Positions 1 through 8,598 are shown, counted from the stretch's first letter. The stretch is 12,873 nt of DNA from Thalassiosira profunda (GCA_036939355.1 JALLAP010000447.1:1-12873), one strand, 5' to 3'. Notes: generated by a model not told the origin, from the sequence alone. A program made the numbers and translations.

Positions 1-3000
1 AAAAGGAGAGGTTGGCGGCGGAGAATGGAGAGAAGACAGGAAAGTTTGCAGCTCGCCGCGCCAACGCTGAAAGGTCCTCGAGCTCGGCGGTCGAACTCGT
101 CACTGAGCAAATCGACGAAGAAACAAAACGCTTGGAAGAGTGCAAGAGAATGGTCAAGGCAGGAAAGAATGGCTTGGAGCCAATGATCGAACAGAAGACG
201 AGGGAGCTGGAAAAGCTGCGTCTAGAAATCTCAGACGGAAAGAAGACCGGGCAGCAAGAAGACCCCGATTTCAGCATCGACAACACCCGCGACGAAAGGG
301 GACATACCTTTTTGATGACGGCTTCCCAAAAGTGAGAGTCGTTAGCTTCGCCTTGCTTCCTCTGTTTTTTTTTGCTCACATCGCGTGACATCTGACATCT
401 TTTCTCCAACAACCTGCAGCAATGACATACGGACTGTGCGCGTTTGCCTCAAGATTGGTGCGAGGCCGACTGTCATGAACGACGAGGGCCTCCAAGCGAT
501 CGATTACGCGTTCCGATTTGACTTCGAGGAAGTGACCGATCTCATCCTGCAGAACGGCGGGAGCTTGCCCCGGAAGCAAATCGGCGCCTTCAGCTGCCTC
601 GAAGACATGACGGCTGTGAACGTCGAGGCCTCCAAAGATTGGGACGACGCTCTTGTCGTGGCCCAGAATGCAGCCCTCCCTGCTGAGTCGTTGATGGAGT
701 CTCCCGAGACGTGCGAGAACGATCCCAACAAAAGGATGGGCGTTTTGACGGACAAGGAACAGATGATGGACTTCTCTTGCTTCGAAGCTCGCCTGACAGT
801 GAATGAGATTGACTCTGACCACGTTCGCCGAGTTGTTCTCCTCGACAGCCAAGTCCACAACTGGTGCTTGACGACCCAGTCTGAAGACTTTATGGCGCTG
901 TCGAACTTTGTCCAGTGTCTCGAGGGGTTGAAGCCGAGCTCGATTCGTCGGCCCAATGTGCAGCCCACAAAAGTCAAGCGTCGGGCTATTGTTGGAACCA
1001 CGCATACTTTTGAGCTGCTCGGAGCTGAATTCGAATGCGAGTCTGGCCGGAAGGTAGTGCTCTTTTCGCCATTTGTCTCCGGCGAAGCGGAAGGACAGAC
1101 ACAAATCGGCATCCTTGTTTGGGCTATCGCAGAGAGCAACGAAGCTTCTCTGTTCAAAACGCTCGTATCGAACTCAGAGTTCATTCGAGCCAAGCACGAG
1201 CTCGATGATCGATTCCTGTCGCACAAGGACGATGTGCTCGAGCTCGGGCGCGATGTAAGTGGTCCTCAGCGGCATTGGTTTTAATTGAAGTGTCACCTCT
1301 TGCTCATCTTGTTGCCTATCCCAGATGCACCTCCTGGATCTCCACAGTACGTCAATCTGGACGACGTCCACAATGGATTTATACATCGTCAATGTTGACC
1401 AAGGAGATCTCCTCCGCATCCTGGAGCCCTCGTTCTCGGCGAAGAAGCGTATTGTTTACTCGGAGGAGCTAGTGAATCGAGCCATTTTCCGGACGACTGA
1501 AGAGGAGGCTGCGGAGAGTGAAGGCATTCTGGCCGCTGAGCGCCAAGACATGAGTAGCCAGATCTTGGGCGGCGCGGGTACGGGTAAGACTCTCCTTTTG
1601 ATCAAGAAGGTCGTGGACGAGGACCCAAGCAAGAAAATCCTTGTTGTAACGCGTCTGCCTCGTCTCATCAACGTGATCAAGACTGCCGTTGAAGAGAAGA
1701 GGAAAGGTGAGTCAAACCCCTCGCTGTCCTTTGCTTGCCATCTTCTGTTTCGCAACTCACCTCCATTCTCTCTCACCAGACGGTCTCGAGAATCTGTCCA
1801 TGTCAACGTACGACGAGCTCATGCAGCTCCTTTCGCAGCGTGTGACACCCGACGACGAGGAAGACTACACATCATTCGTGCAATTCGATCGCGTGAGGTT
1901 TGATTGCGACAGCGATGCGGGCGTGTCATTCTCGCGGCAATTTGTCCAGGTGCATCTCAACGAGAACGAGCGAAAGGCGATGAGTGCAGCCCAGATCGAG
2001 CCACTGACTCTATGGTATGCTATCATTACCATGAAGAGCTCCTCGAAGTGCGTGGAGACGAAGGTCCCTCTCACGTTGGATGAGTACTTGTCCCTCCCCA
2101 AAACGTTTGGGTTGACGGAGCAACAGAGGGTGCTGTGCTACGAGTTGTTCGCGAAGTACGAGGAATGGCGCCAATCGAACGGAGTCTGGGATGAGGTGAG
2201 TTCCACTGCGTCTTACACACTACTCTTGAGTGCGCATCTGAAACTCCTATTTGTCTCTCGCCCAGATGGATCGGAGCCTGTATGTACTCACCCACGGGCC
2301 GAGCACCTTCCGTGACCGCGCGTTCGTTCCATGGACCAAACGAGTCCAGATGGGCGAGCCCGGTCTTCTGGACGACCACGACAGTCCTTTGTATCCTTTT
2401 TGCTTTGACATTGTCGCGGCTGACGAGGCTCAGGACTTTACTGAAGGTGGGTGATATGCAGGCCGGTCACAACTTGTGTGCATCAAAAGCTCATTCCTCA
2501 ACCACCATGTCTCCTCCTCTGCTCGAAGTCGACCTGGCGCTGTTTGCTCGAATGAGCAGCAGCATCCGCTCCCTGTTCCTCAGCGCCGATCCGGCTCAGA
2601 GTGTCGAGTTGGGCATCAAGATGAGGGAAGGGACGGTGAACGATGTGATGCATCGGTTGATCTCGGACGATCGCACACATGTCAAAGACGTGCTGCAAAA
2701 GATCGAGCTGAGGACGAACCACCGCACCCACGCGGAAAACCTGGAAATGGGGAAGTGCATTCGACGCATTCTGGCTCGCTCTTTCCAGGTTCCCGATGCC
2801 AAGGAGAGGGCGCTTATCAAGGGCAAGCTGCCCCAAATGCTTCGGATTGGAAGCGTTTCTCAATTGGCCGACCCAAAGGTTTTCAGAGGAGGCAACGTTG
2901 TCTTCCTCGCTCCTGACGAACTGGTCAGTGAGCTGCGAACCACCTTCAGGGAGTCGGGCATCACGAACGACGTATTCGGAGTGCGGGAGGCCAAGGGGCT

Positions 3001-4036
3001 GGAGGTAGGTTTGCGCTTTTGTCTCTTGTACTGCTTTTTCTGGGCCAATGCATCTTTGCTCAACGCTCGCCCTTTCGCACAGTTCGATGCTTGTGCGCTG
3101 CTGGGCTTCTTTGGCTTCATGGAGGAGAGCTCCGAACAGTGGCAAAACGTACTTCGATGGTTGTCGTCGTCCTCGAAAATCACAACCACCTCCTCCGCGG
3201 AAAAGGTGGGAGGCGTGACCCTCCTCGACTGTGATTACACCATGGTGAGACAGGAACTGGCATGTGCTTGTAAGTGTTTGGTGCCTTTCTTCTCTGACGC
3301 CTTCACTTGCTACGTCGTGACTGCAGACCCACCCTGAGATAGCCGTAAGTTCTTGTGTGCTCAGTATCAATCATTTGACCTACAAACTCACCTCTCTTGA
3401 ATCGATCAGGATCAAGCCATGATGCTGTACACGGCGCTGACGCGCGCTCGGAGTCAGTTGTACCTTGTGGAGCCCAACAGCAAGTCAGCGCGGAAGAAGG
3501 GCGTGAGCCTTGCCGACTTTGCCTTCCGGAGGTTCGCGGACCTGAAGCTTGCGAAGCAGGTGCACGCCATCGATGAGGGTCAGAGCGAGATGAGCCCTGC
3601 CCAGCACAAGGCCCGCGGCGTCCTCCTCGTCACGCAGGCCCTGGACATGAGCCGGGGCCACGCGTCGCTGTCGGCGGTGAAGGATAAGTTCTTGGAGGCG
3701 AAGGACCGCTTCAGCCCAGCAAAGGGCAACGACAAGGAGCTATACGACAAGTGCGAGAAGCACCTGAACGCCGTCCTCACAAAGCACCGTCTGGTGCGTT
3801 TCGTGAAGGAAACGTTTTATCAAAATGGACGATACAACCTCGAGAATCGTTTCGTCGAAGTATTGCAATTCGAGCAGATGGTTGGTGCCTTCTTCTCGGA
3901 GTGCCTTTGCGATCCGTTCATGGTCGAGGAGGTGGCCGAGGTCCGCAAGCTTGTGGAGGAGGCCGTCTTCGGAACGCCGTACGAAGTCCGGCTCAAGGAT
4001 ATTTGCCAAACCGTCGAGAAGCTGAATGGCAAATGA
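1..4036 (+). CDS. Ankyrin-repeat UvrD-like superfamily 1 helicase (TRANK1-like), 5'-partial, nine exons
   Basis: Likely an ATP-driven nucleic-acid translocase. Proposed exons: <3-331, 420-1254, 1325-1706, 1780-2195, 2266-2446, 2529-3004, 3083-3244, 3327-3344 and 3410-4036. They join to 3426 nt, 1141 residues plus TGA, and every intron is GT-AG. Numbering residues from base 3: coiled coil about 25-80; ankyrin-like repeats about 98-160 (GHTFLMTASQ, then NNDIRTVRVCLKIGARP); an unrecognised region to about 460; Walker A GGAGTGKT at 470-477; motif II DEAQ at 707-710; motif III ADPAQS at 734-739; motif IV NHRTH from 778; motif V KGLEFD at 870-875; motif VI LYTALTRAR at 939-947. The core looks complete, so activity is plausible. 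The tail (about 950-1141) is helical and unassigned. No in-frame ATG precedes the coiled coil, so the gene probably starts left of the window. It converges on ATG3. The family call is firm; the biological role is unknown. The intron 5 acceptor is the least certain: an earlier AG at 2489 is also in frame but leaves only a 43-nt intron. Confidence 0.88.
3005..3082 (+). other. Intron 6 of the helicase gene: 78 nt, in frame, no stop
   Basis: The intron starts GTAGGT and ends GCACAG, with a pyrimidine-rich 3' part. It is 26 codons long and stop-free, so it looks like coding sequence. Removing it restores motif V (AKGLE joined to FDACALL). If left in, it would place 26 hydrophobic, Cys- and Phe-rich residues inside that motif. 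Confidence 0.85.
3327..3344 (+). other. 18-nt microexon (exon 8) of the helicase gene
   Basis: The exon codes for six residues, THPEIA, in phase 0. It is flanked by CTGCAG upstream and GTAAGT downstream. It joins the ATG at 3242-3244 (exon 7) to GATCAAGCC at 3410 (exon 9), giving a short HPEIA stretch just before motif VI, where related helicases often have a similar HP-containing segment. Reading through instead meets a TGA at 3335-3337 in the upstream frame. The other nearby donor, GTAAGT at 3271, would put that same TGA in frame. Skipping the exon keeps the frame and removes six residues. Confidence 0.75.
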
Positions 4037-4304
4037 AATTGACGAGCGGCTGGCTCGTAGCTTGGCATTCCTTTGGCGACGGAAGCAGAGGTGTGGAAGG
4101 AAGCAACGATGCCGATTGATGCTCTACATAAGCTCGCTTTACTTCATCTTGGCACAAACACCACAATACTCTCTCTATTCCAACCAGCAAGCTAACACCT
4201 TCTTTTGGTCCAACCACAACACACTTTTGGCCGCACCTCGCTGGCTTTTTCCATCCCACTCGCTGCTGCTTTCCATTCCACTCTTTCATCCACCCTTCCG
4301 CCAT
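4037..4304. other. Convergent 3' intergenic gap, helicase and ATG3
   Basis: This 268-bp gap holds the 3' untranslated regions of two genes that converge on it. The right half is rich in C and T on the plus strand. I see no AATAAA on either strand, no convincing ORF and no RNA gene. Short ORFs across it have no recognisable protein features. Confidence 0.6.
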
Positions 4305-5321
4305 CTATTTCTTCGTTGATGCCGATACATCCATCGTAAAATCGTAACTGATGGTGGGGATCATCGAACTCACGAACTTGAGGAAGATGAACAAATACAT
4401 CTCCACGCTGGGCCCGCCGCTTCCCTCCTCCCCATTCTCGCTCTCCTTCGTCAAATTCCGCACGATCGTCTTCATCACCGCCCCGTGCTGGCACGGATGC
4501 ACGCTCGCGTGCGGCCCGCTCACGTGCGGATGATTCTCCACCGTCACGGTCCGATTGGCGTAGTCCGAAATGACGTCCTGCATCATCTCCTCTCCGGTCA
4601 ATGGGCGGCGGGAGCCGTCGTCAGCGTAGCCCGTGAGCCAGACGCGGGGCGTCTGGTAGTATTTATCGTATGTGATGGAGACGTCGTAGGACCGGACCTT
4701 GACGACGTTGTCGTTGTCTGAGACAGTGTCGGCGGTGGCGACGGCCGCCTCATCTTCCAACACGGCGTCGTCCTCGAAGTCGGCCATGTCGGCGTACTCG
4801 TCGTCGTCTCCCCCGGCAGCATCTGCAGTTGCGCCTGCATCGGCCTCGGGTGTGGACGAATCCTCGCCCCCAATCTTCATCTCTGCCACCTTCTTTTCCA
4901 CCTCCCCCGTCGCCACCACTTCTCCCTCGTCGTCCAGGATATCAAATTCGTCCTCCAGCGCCTTCTCTTCCCTTTTGCGCTGCTCCTCCGCCGTAAGCAC
5001 CTGGCTCACGAGCCAGTCCCCATCGTCGTCCTCCCCCGCCTCATCTCCACTGACGGCCACCACGTTCTCCATCTCGCTCACCCTTGCCGCGCACGGGACG
5101 TTCCGCGTCATCAAAAATTGCTTGTCGGCCGGCAGGTGCTTCTTCCGCTTGGCGGGATCGCCCGCCTCCCACGTCCACGTGGGACATTTGTACACCAGCT
5201 CGTCCCCGGCCGCGACGAATTCCTCGGGCGTCAGGACGCCGCGGCTGAGGAAGGCGGACGATTTGAGGGTGGGGGTGACCCACTCCCGGGCCGACTTGAG
5301 GTTGGAGAGGAGGGACGGCAT
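4305..5321 (-). CDS. ATG3: Autophagy-related protein 3 (ATG3), E2-like conjugating enzyme
   Basis: ATG3 takes activated ATG8 from ATG7 and transfers it to phosphatidylethanolamine on the growing autophagosome membrane. The ORF is intronless, 338 residues, against about 310-315 in yeast and human. The start is the ATG at 5321-5319: it places the family N-terminus (MPSLLSNLKSA, then GVLTPEEFVAAGDELV and CPTWTW) correctly. The open frame upstream reaches only a GTG at 5423. The core strand reads YDVSITYDKYYQTPRVWL; the catalytic site is HPCQHG with Cys277; the C-terminus has YLFIFLKFVSSMIPTISYDF. The middle (about 90-205) is very acidic and low in complexity, matching the flexible region of the family and somewhat longer. 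FDIL and WLVS there are only weak candidates for an ATG8-interacting motif. Oddity: most homologues have HPCxHA, and here the Ala is Gly. It diverges from the F-box-like/LRR gene across 528 bp. Confidence 0.96.
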   Translation of the reverse strand: MPSLLSNLKSAREWVTPTLKSSAFLSRGVLTPEEFVAAGDELVYKCPTWTWEAGDPAKRKKHLPADKQFLMTRNVPCAARVSEMENVVAVSGDEAGEDDDGDWLVSQVLTAEEQRKREEKALEDEFDILDDEGEVVATGEVEKKVAEMKIGGEDSSTPEADAGATADAAGGDDDEYADMADFEDDAVLEDEAAVATADTVSDNDNVVKVRSYDVSITYDKYYQTPRVWLTGYADDGSRRPLTGEEMMQDVISDYANRTVTVENHPHVSGPHASVHPCQHGAVMKTIVRNLTKESENGEEGSGGPSVEMYLFIFLKFVSSMIPTISYDFTMDVSASTKK

Positions 5322-5416
5322 GGTTGTGGTTACGATGCCGCTCCAGTCCCTTCCGTACTGTCTGCGCCGTGTAGAATTGCTGCACCTTGGCGGGGAGAGG
5401 TGCTGAACCAGAACAA

Positions 5417-5431
5417 AGTGCACGGTGCACT
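5417..5431. repeat. Perfect 15-bp inverted repeat in the divergent promoter
   Basis: The sequence AGTGCAC-G-GTGCACT has perfect 7-bp arms around one base. It lies 96 bp upstream of the ATG3 start codon. A dimeric transcription factor site is possible; that role is inferred from symmetry and position only. Confidence 0.5.
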
Positions 5432-5499
5432 AAGTCAATGCGTTGGAGTTGCTTGAACGAGAGAGACAGCGCGCCTCTTCCCCCCCAAATTAATACGGT

Positions 5500-5512
5500 C
5501 GAACAAAGTTCG
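5500..5512. repeat. Short inverted repeat CGAAC-AAA-GTTCG
   Basis: Perfect 5-bp arms flank AAA, immediately right of the AT-rich island. It could be a factor-binding site, but arms this short can arise by chance. Confidence 0.3.
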
Positions 5513-5611
5513 GGCCTCGTCCACCTCGGTCCTTGCGTTCCTGCCCTCCTCCGGTGCGCCGGGGAGCGGGGGCGGGCTAGAGGGTCGGTCGCCGAACAGA
5601 ACAAAGAGTGC

Positions 5612-5643
5612 GGGCGTGCGGGCGAGGGCGAGGGCGGGAGGGG
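5612..5643 (+). promoter_or_regulatory. Six-run G-quadruplex motif upstream of the LRR gene
   Basis: Six runs of at least three G (5612-5614, 5620-5622, 5626-5628, 5632-5634, 5636-5638 and 5640-5643) are separated by loops of 1-5 bases on the plus strand. This satisfies the standard G3+N1-7 rule with two runs to spare. It lies about 210-240 bp upstream of the LRR start codon. The part with GGGCGA spacing is also a tiny tandem repeat. Confidence 0.55.
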
Positions 5644-5849
5644 CGAGAAGAACGGGGCGATTTTACGTAGGTGTAGCGACCGACAATCAGACTTCAGCCT
5701 TCAGCTCTCTGCTCTCTCTGCCTCTGCCTGGCCCGCCCGCGGAGCGGCGGGGCAGCGAATAGGCGCGAGTAGGAGACGCAGCCCCCCGCTCCTCGATTGT
5801 GCAGCTGAGCGGGTATTGGTGGGTAGTGGGGGTCTGTGCCCGCGCGAAG

Positions 5850-8446
5850 ATGGAATCAATTTTGGGGTGGATAGGTTTGAGGCGTCCTGCGAAAGTGGTG
5901 CACGCGAAGACGGATGCGAGCAGCAGCCGGCAAAAGCTGATGCCCGCCGACGCCGGGCTGGCCTCCCTCCCCGACGGTGTCCTCGCAATAGTCGGGCAGT
6001 ACCTCGCCCTTCCCTCGCGGGTGCTGTTTGCCGCCGCCCTCCCCTCTGCCGGGGTCCAGGCGGTGGTGCCTCCCGGGAGTGTGAGCGTCCTGGATTTTGA
6101 GGAGGTCGAGAAAGAGCTGGCGATGAGGTTGTCGGACGACGATCTCGGCGCAATCCTCGCGTGCCTCGCGTGCGCGGGGGCGCACACCCTCCACAAACTC
6201 AAGCTGGCGAATTGTCTGAATATCACCGGCCGGGGATTGGAGCCCATGCGGGGTTCGACGGCATTGCAAGTCATCGATCTGAGTTTGGTGGGGCAGTTTG
6301 AGAGCCCTGAGATTGAAGGGGGGTTGCTCTCAGAAGCGATCGTCATCCCCATTCTGCAAAGCATCATTGATACCGAGGGGAACGGATTGAGATATTTGGC
6401 GTTGCCGCACAAATGGAAGGCTGGGGAGAGCCAATCCCTCACTCAGTTTCACCGCAATTATGCCGAACACCTTTACACGGCCGCTCCTCCGTGTTCGGGG
6501 AAAAGTTGGCGAACTGGGCAACCCTGCGACCATTCCATTGGGCCTTCTCGGCTGCATCCATGCTCCGATTGCTCGCAGGCGCCCTGTCGCTGCACCCTCG
6601 CTTGGTTCAACGATGGCCACAATCAAGGCTACACATGCTATGATTGCGGGGCAATGTACTGCGAGGATTGCGAGGAGGACGGCAATATTGTTAGCTATTG
6701 CGAACGATGCCAGAAAGAGTACTGCGACGATTGCTCGTCCACATGGTGGTGTGATTTTGAAGAAGGGTGCCCCCGCAGCGGGGGCAAATCTTGCTGTTCG
6801 GGCTGTCTACCTATGAATGCGTGCAGTCGACCCCGCTGTGACATAAATTGCTGCTTGGAATGCGCATCGCTTACCAAGTGCGATGCATGTGGGGAAGGGA
6901 CGTGCAAGTTCTGCCGGGAAGAAGGTTACATCAAGACTTGCGATCATTGCAATCGAACTCTCTGCCTGAAGTGTTGCACGACACGTTACTGCTACTGCCC
7001 CTACAATTTCTGCAGCAGAGCAATCTGCACTGATTGTCATCCCGTGGGTTGGGAATGCACGTGGTGCAGTGAATACACGGAGTACTTATCGGATAAGTAT
7101 GAGAAGTATGCTCCGAGATGCACCCAGTGTTTTGAAAATGCCAAGACTCACTGCAATGGGTGCGGTCGGAAGAAATTGCGGGATGAAGACTACTCTGCGC
7201 CCCCCGTACCATCCAGCTATTGGATTGCGCTTGGATATGACGAGGCCAATGTAGAGAGGATGGAAAAGTTTCTTCAAGAGGTGAAGTTGACAACTCTCAA
7301 ACTGAGGTCCGGCGAGGAATTGGAGTGTGGTATTACTTTGAAAGGAGGCTCTCTGGACCCGAATGGATTGATCCTTCGCCATGACAACATCCTTCTTCCA
7401 CATTGGCAAGAGCTTGCAAATGCTATTCGGCAATACACGCATGAGCCGGGGTACCACGACGTTTTTCGACTTAGCGATGTCGAACTGCACTCTTCTGTTG
7501 TTCATATGCTCACGTTGGCTCTGAAGCAGAAGAACAAACCGTTGGAGGTGCACAACTGTCCCAGCAGCACCAATGGCATTGATTTTGCTGTCAAATATGC
7601 ACAAAGTAATCCGGGGCTGAAGAGATTGCATTGGGGTGGGACTCGTGTTGACACAGCGGAAATCTTGCGGCGTCTGTTTGATATTGTGGACAGCCATCCA
7701 TCTCTGAATTCCTTCAGTCTCAATTCGATTTGCGGCGAAAGAATGAATGGCCACGACCTTCTTCCTTTGGCATTTTCTCTCCTGCACGGAACGAAAACAT
7801 ACAACATTGGCCTCCGCTCGAATAACATTCGGACCAACGGAGCCACCGATCTCCCGGACTTCGTCGCCACAAACAATCCTCACTTGAAGAGTCTTGATTT
7901 GATGGACAATAATTTTGACGACGGCGATGCTCTGCGCTGCTTGCAAAAGCCCTCAGCCGAAACAACACCCTCGAACGAATTGATTTCAGAGGGAACAACA
8001 TCACGAAAGTTGGCAGCGAAGCTCTTCTCGGTGCACTCTGTGATTGCACCAGTGTGAAGTCGGTCGTGAACTCCAATCACACATGCACCATTTATGGTCT
8101 TGGCCTTGATTTTTACATCAGCAACTGCGATTCCCCCTCTCCAAAAATGCAACGAATCGAGGTTGAACAGAGGCGGATTGGACGGAAGATATACTACCTC
8201 TTCTCTACCAGAAATAGCGAGGGGAGCAATGGTCATCACTTGGGATTAGAGTTAGGAGACATCTCTCTCGAGCTGTCACCTCACGTTCTCGAGCGTGTGA
8301 TGCACCATTCACCTCGAAAGTACGGTGGCAACTTGGGCTACTACTCCCTCAGTGAGGACGTATGCCTTCTTTCAATCTTGTACGAAATGGTGCGCAGCTG
8401 GAACCTACCAGTGGCAAAGCGAGGAAAGAGGTCCTCTCCCATCTAG
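5850..8446 (+). CDS. F-box-like, cysteine-rich, leucine-rich-repeat protein (diatom-type family), with one frameshift
   Basis: A scaffold protein of unknown partner. The start is the ATG at 5850 in a good context (GCGAAGATGG); the open frame further upstream has only a GTG. Residues from this start: F-box-like segment about 38-66 (LPDGVLAIVGQYLALPSR); first LRR about 105-150 (LHKLKLANCLNITGRGLEPM); Cys-rich zinc-binding region about 215-438 with some 44 cysteines; C-terminal LRRs from about 540 to the end (LRSNNIRTNG, LKSLDLMDNNFDD). The frame set at 5850 ends at TGA 8055-8057, but the LRR pattern moves to the -1 frame at about 7943 (ALSRNNTLERIDFRGNNIT) and runs to 8446. Together they give about 865 residues. 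I infer one missing base, by mutation or sequencing error. F-box-plus-LRR proteins often recruit substrates to SCF ubiquitin ligases, but this F-box is weak and the role is unproven. No intron is evident. Confidence 0.85.
6636..6806 (+). repeat. Internal protein repeat, copy A, of the Cys-rich region
   Basis: Copy A spans residues 263-319. It contains two C-x2-C-x4-C-x2-C modules 21 residues apart, then a variable Cys tail ending SCCSGC. It aligns with copy B at 6879-7037: CEDCEEDGNIVSYCERC against CKFCREEGYIKTCDHC, followed by EYCDDC against TLCLKC. Confidence 0.7.
6879..7037 (+). repeat. Internal protein repeat, copy B, of the Cys-rich region
   Basis: Copy B spans residues 344-396 and starts 81 residues after copy A. 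Its two modules are 20 residues apart and the tail ends AICTDC. The cysteine positions are kept while most other residues differ, so the duplication is old. Confidence 0.7.
7919..8057 (+). other. Overlap window holding the -1 frameshift of the LRR gene
   Basis: The upstream frame stays open to the stop at 8055-8057. The downstream frame is open only after a TGA at 7916-7918, so the shift must lie between. LRR consensus places it near 7941-7945: DALRCL in the upstream frame continues as AKALSRNNTLERID in the downstream frame when GCA at 7943 is read as a codon. No intron of suitable length fits. The local bases (TTGCAAAAG) are not a classical slippery heptamer. Confidence 0.75.
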
Positions 8447-8598
8447 AACTCGGATGACACATCTAAACAGAACGAAACGAAGCGCCGGCACAGACTTGCA
8501 ATGGTACAGTAATTGTAGAGCTTTACGCTTGAGACCGATCTTTGAGAAGCCAGCACACTCTTCCGACTGGGCAAGCCAAAGGCGCCGGGGGGCGTCCG
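8447..8598. other. Convergent 3' gap, LRR gene and TPR gene
   Basis: This 152-bp gap carries the 3' ends of both genes. No polyadenylation hexamer and no other gene is visible. Confidence 0.5.

Larger units (their letters stand above)
5322..5849. promoter_or_regulatory. Divergent intergenic region between ATG3 and the LRR gene
   Basis: These 528 bp separate two divergent start codons and must hold both 5' untranslated regions and promoters, or one bidirectional promoter. Visible contents are a perfect 15-bp palindrome at 5417-5431, a second inverted repeat at 5500-5512, an AT-rich island near 5485-5496 (AAATTAATA) inside GC-rich sequence, a G-run block at 5612-5643, and a CT-rich stretch at about 5700-5730 that could lie near the LRR gene's transcription start. 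I see no canonical TATA box and no protein-coding gene. Confidence 0.6.
6492..7163 (+). other. Cysteine-rich, probably zinc-binding region of the LRR protein
   Basis: Roughly 224 residues hold about 44 cysteines and a few histidines. The recurring module C-x2-C-x4-C-x2-C occurs four times, starting at residues 263, 284, 344 and 364 of the protein. The region is inserted between the first LRR and the C-terminal LRRs. The spacing suits tetrahedral zinc coordination, as in B-box or RING-type folds, but I cannot match it to a named domain. Confidence 0.7.

Noticed and set aside
376..1104. Minus-strand 242-codon open frame opposite helicase exon 2
   Set aside because: It lies opposite an exon with ankyrin features, has no recognisable domain, and looks like an antisense shadow.
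2447..2489. Earlier acceptor for helicase intron 5
   Set aside because: It is in frame but gives a 43-nt intron and a 13-residue insert directly after the DEAQ motif; the acceptor at 2528 gives the expected DFTE-VDLALF.
3271..3326. Alternative donor GTAAGT for helicase intron 7
   Set aside because: Joining it to the microexon creates an immediate TGA.
2498..3370. Minus-strand 290-codon open frame opposite helicase exons 6-8
   Set aside because: It spans introns and motifs of the real gene and shows no family pattern.
4699..5406. Plus-strand Ser/Ala-rich open frame opposite ATG3
   Set aside because: Its composition is the complement of the acidic ATG3 segment; ATG3 is certain here.
5322..5423. 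N-terminal extension of ATG3
   Set aside because: It begins at a GTG, and the ATG at 5321 matches the family N-terminus.
5799..5849. N-terminal extension of the LRR protein
   Set aside because: The upstream start is a GTG; the ATG at 5850 has good context and fits the family start better.
7086..7946. Minus-strand 286-codon open frame opposite the LRR gene
   Set aside because: No domain pattern; it mirrors the LRR coding strand.
7938..7950. Programmed -1 ribosomal frameshift site
   Set aside because: The bases do not form an X-XXY-YYZ heptamer and no strong downstream stem was evident, so a missing base is simpler.
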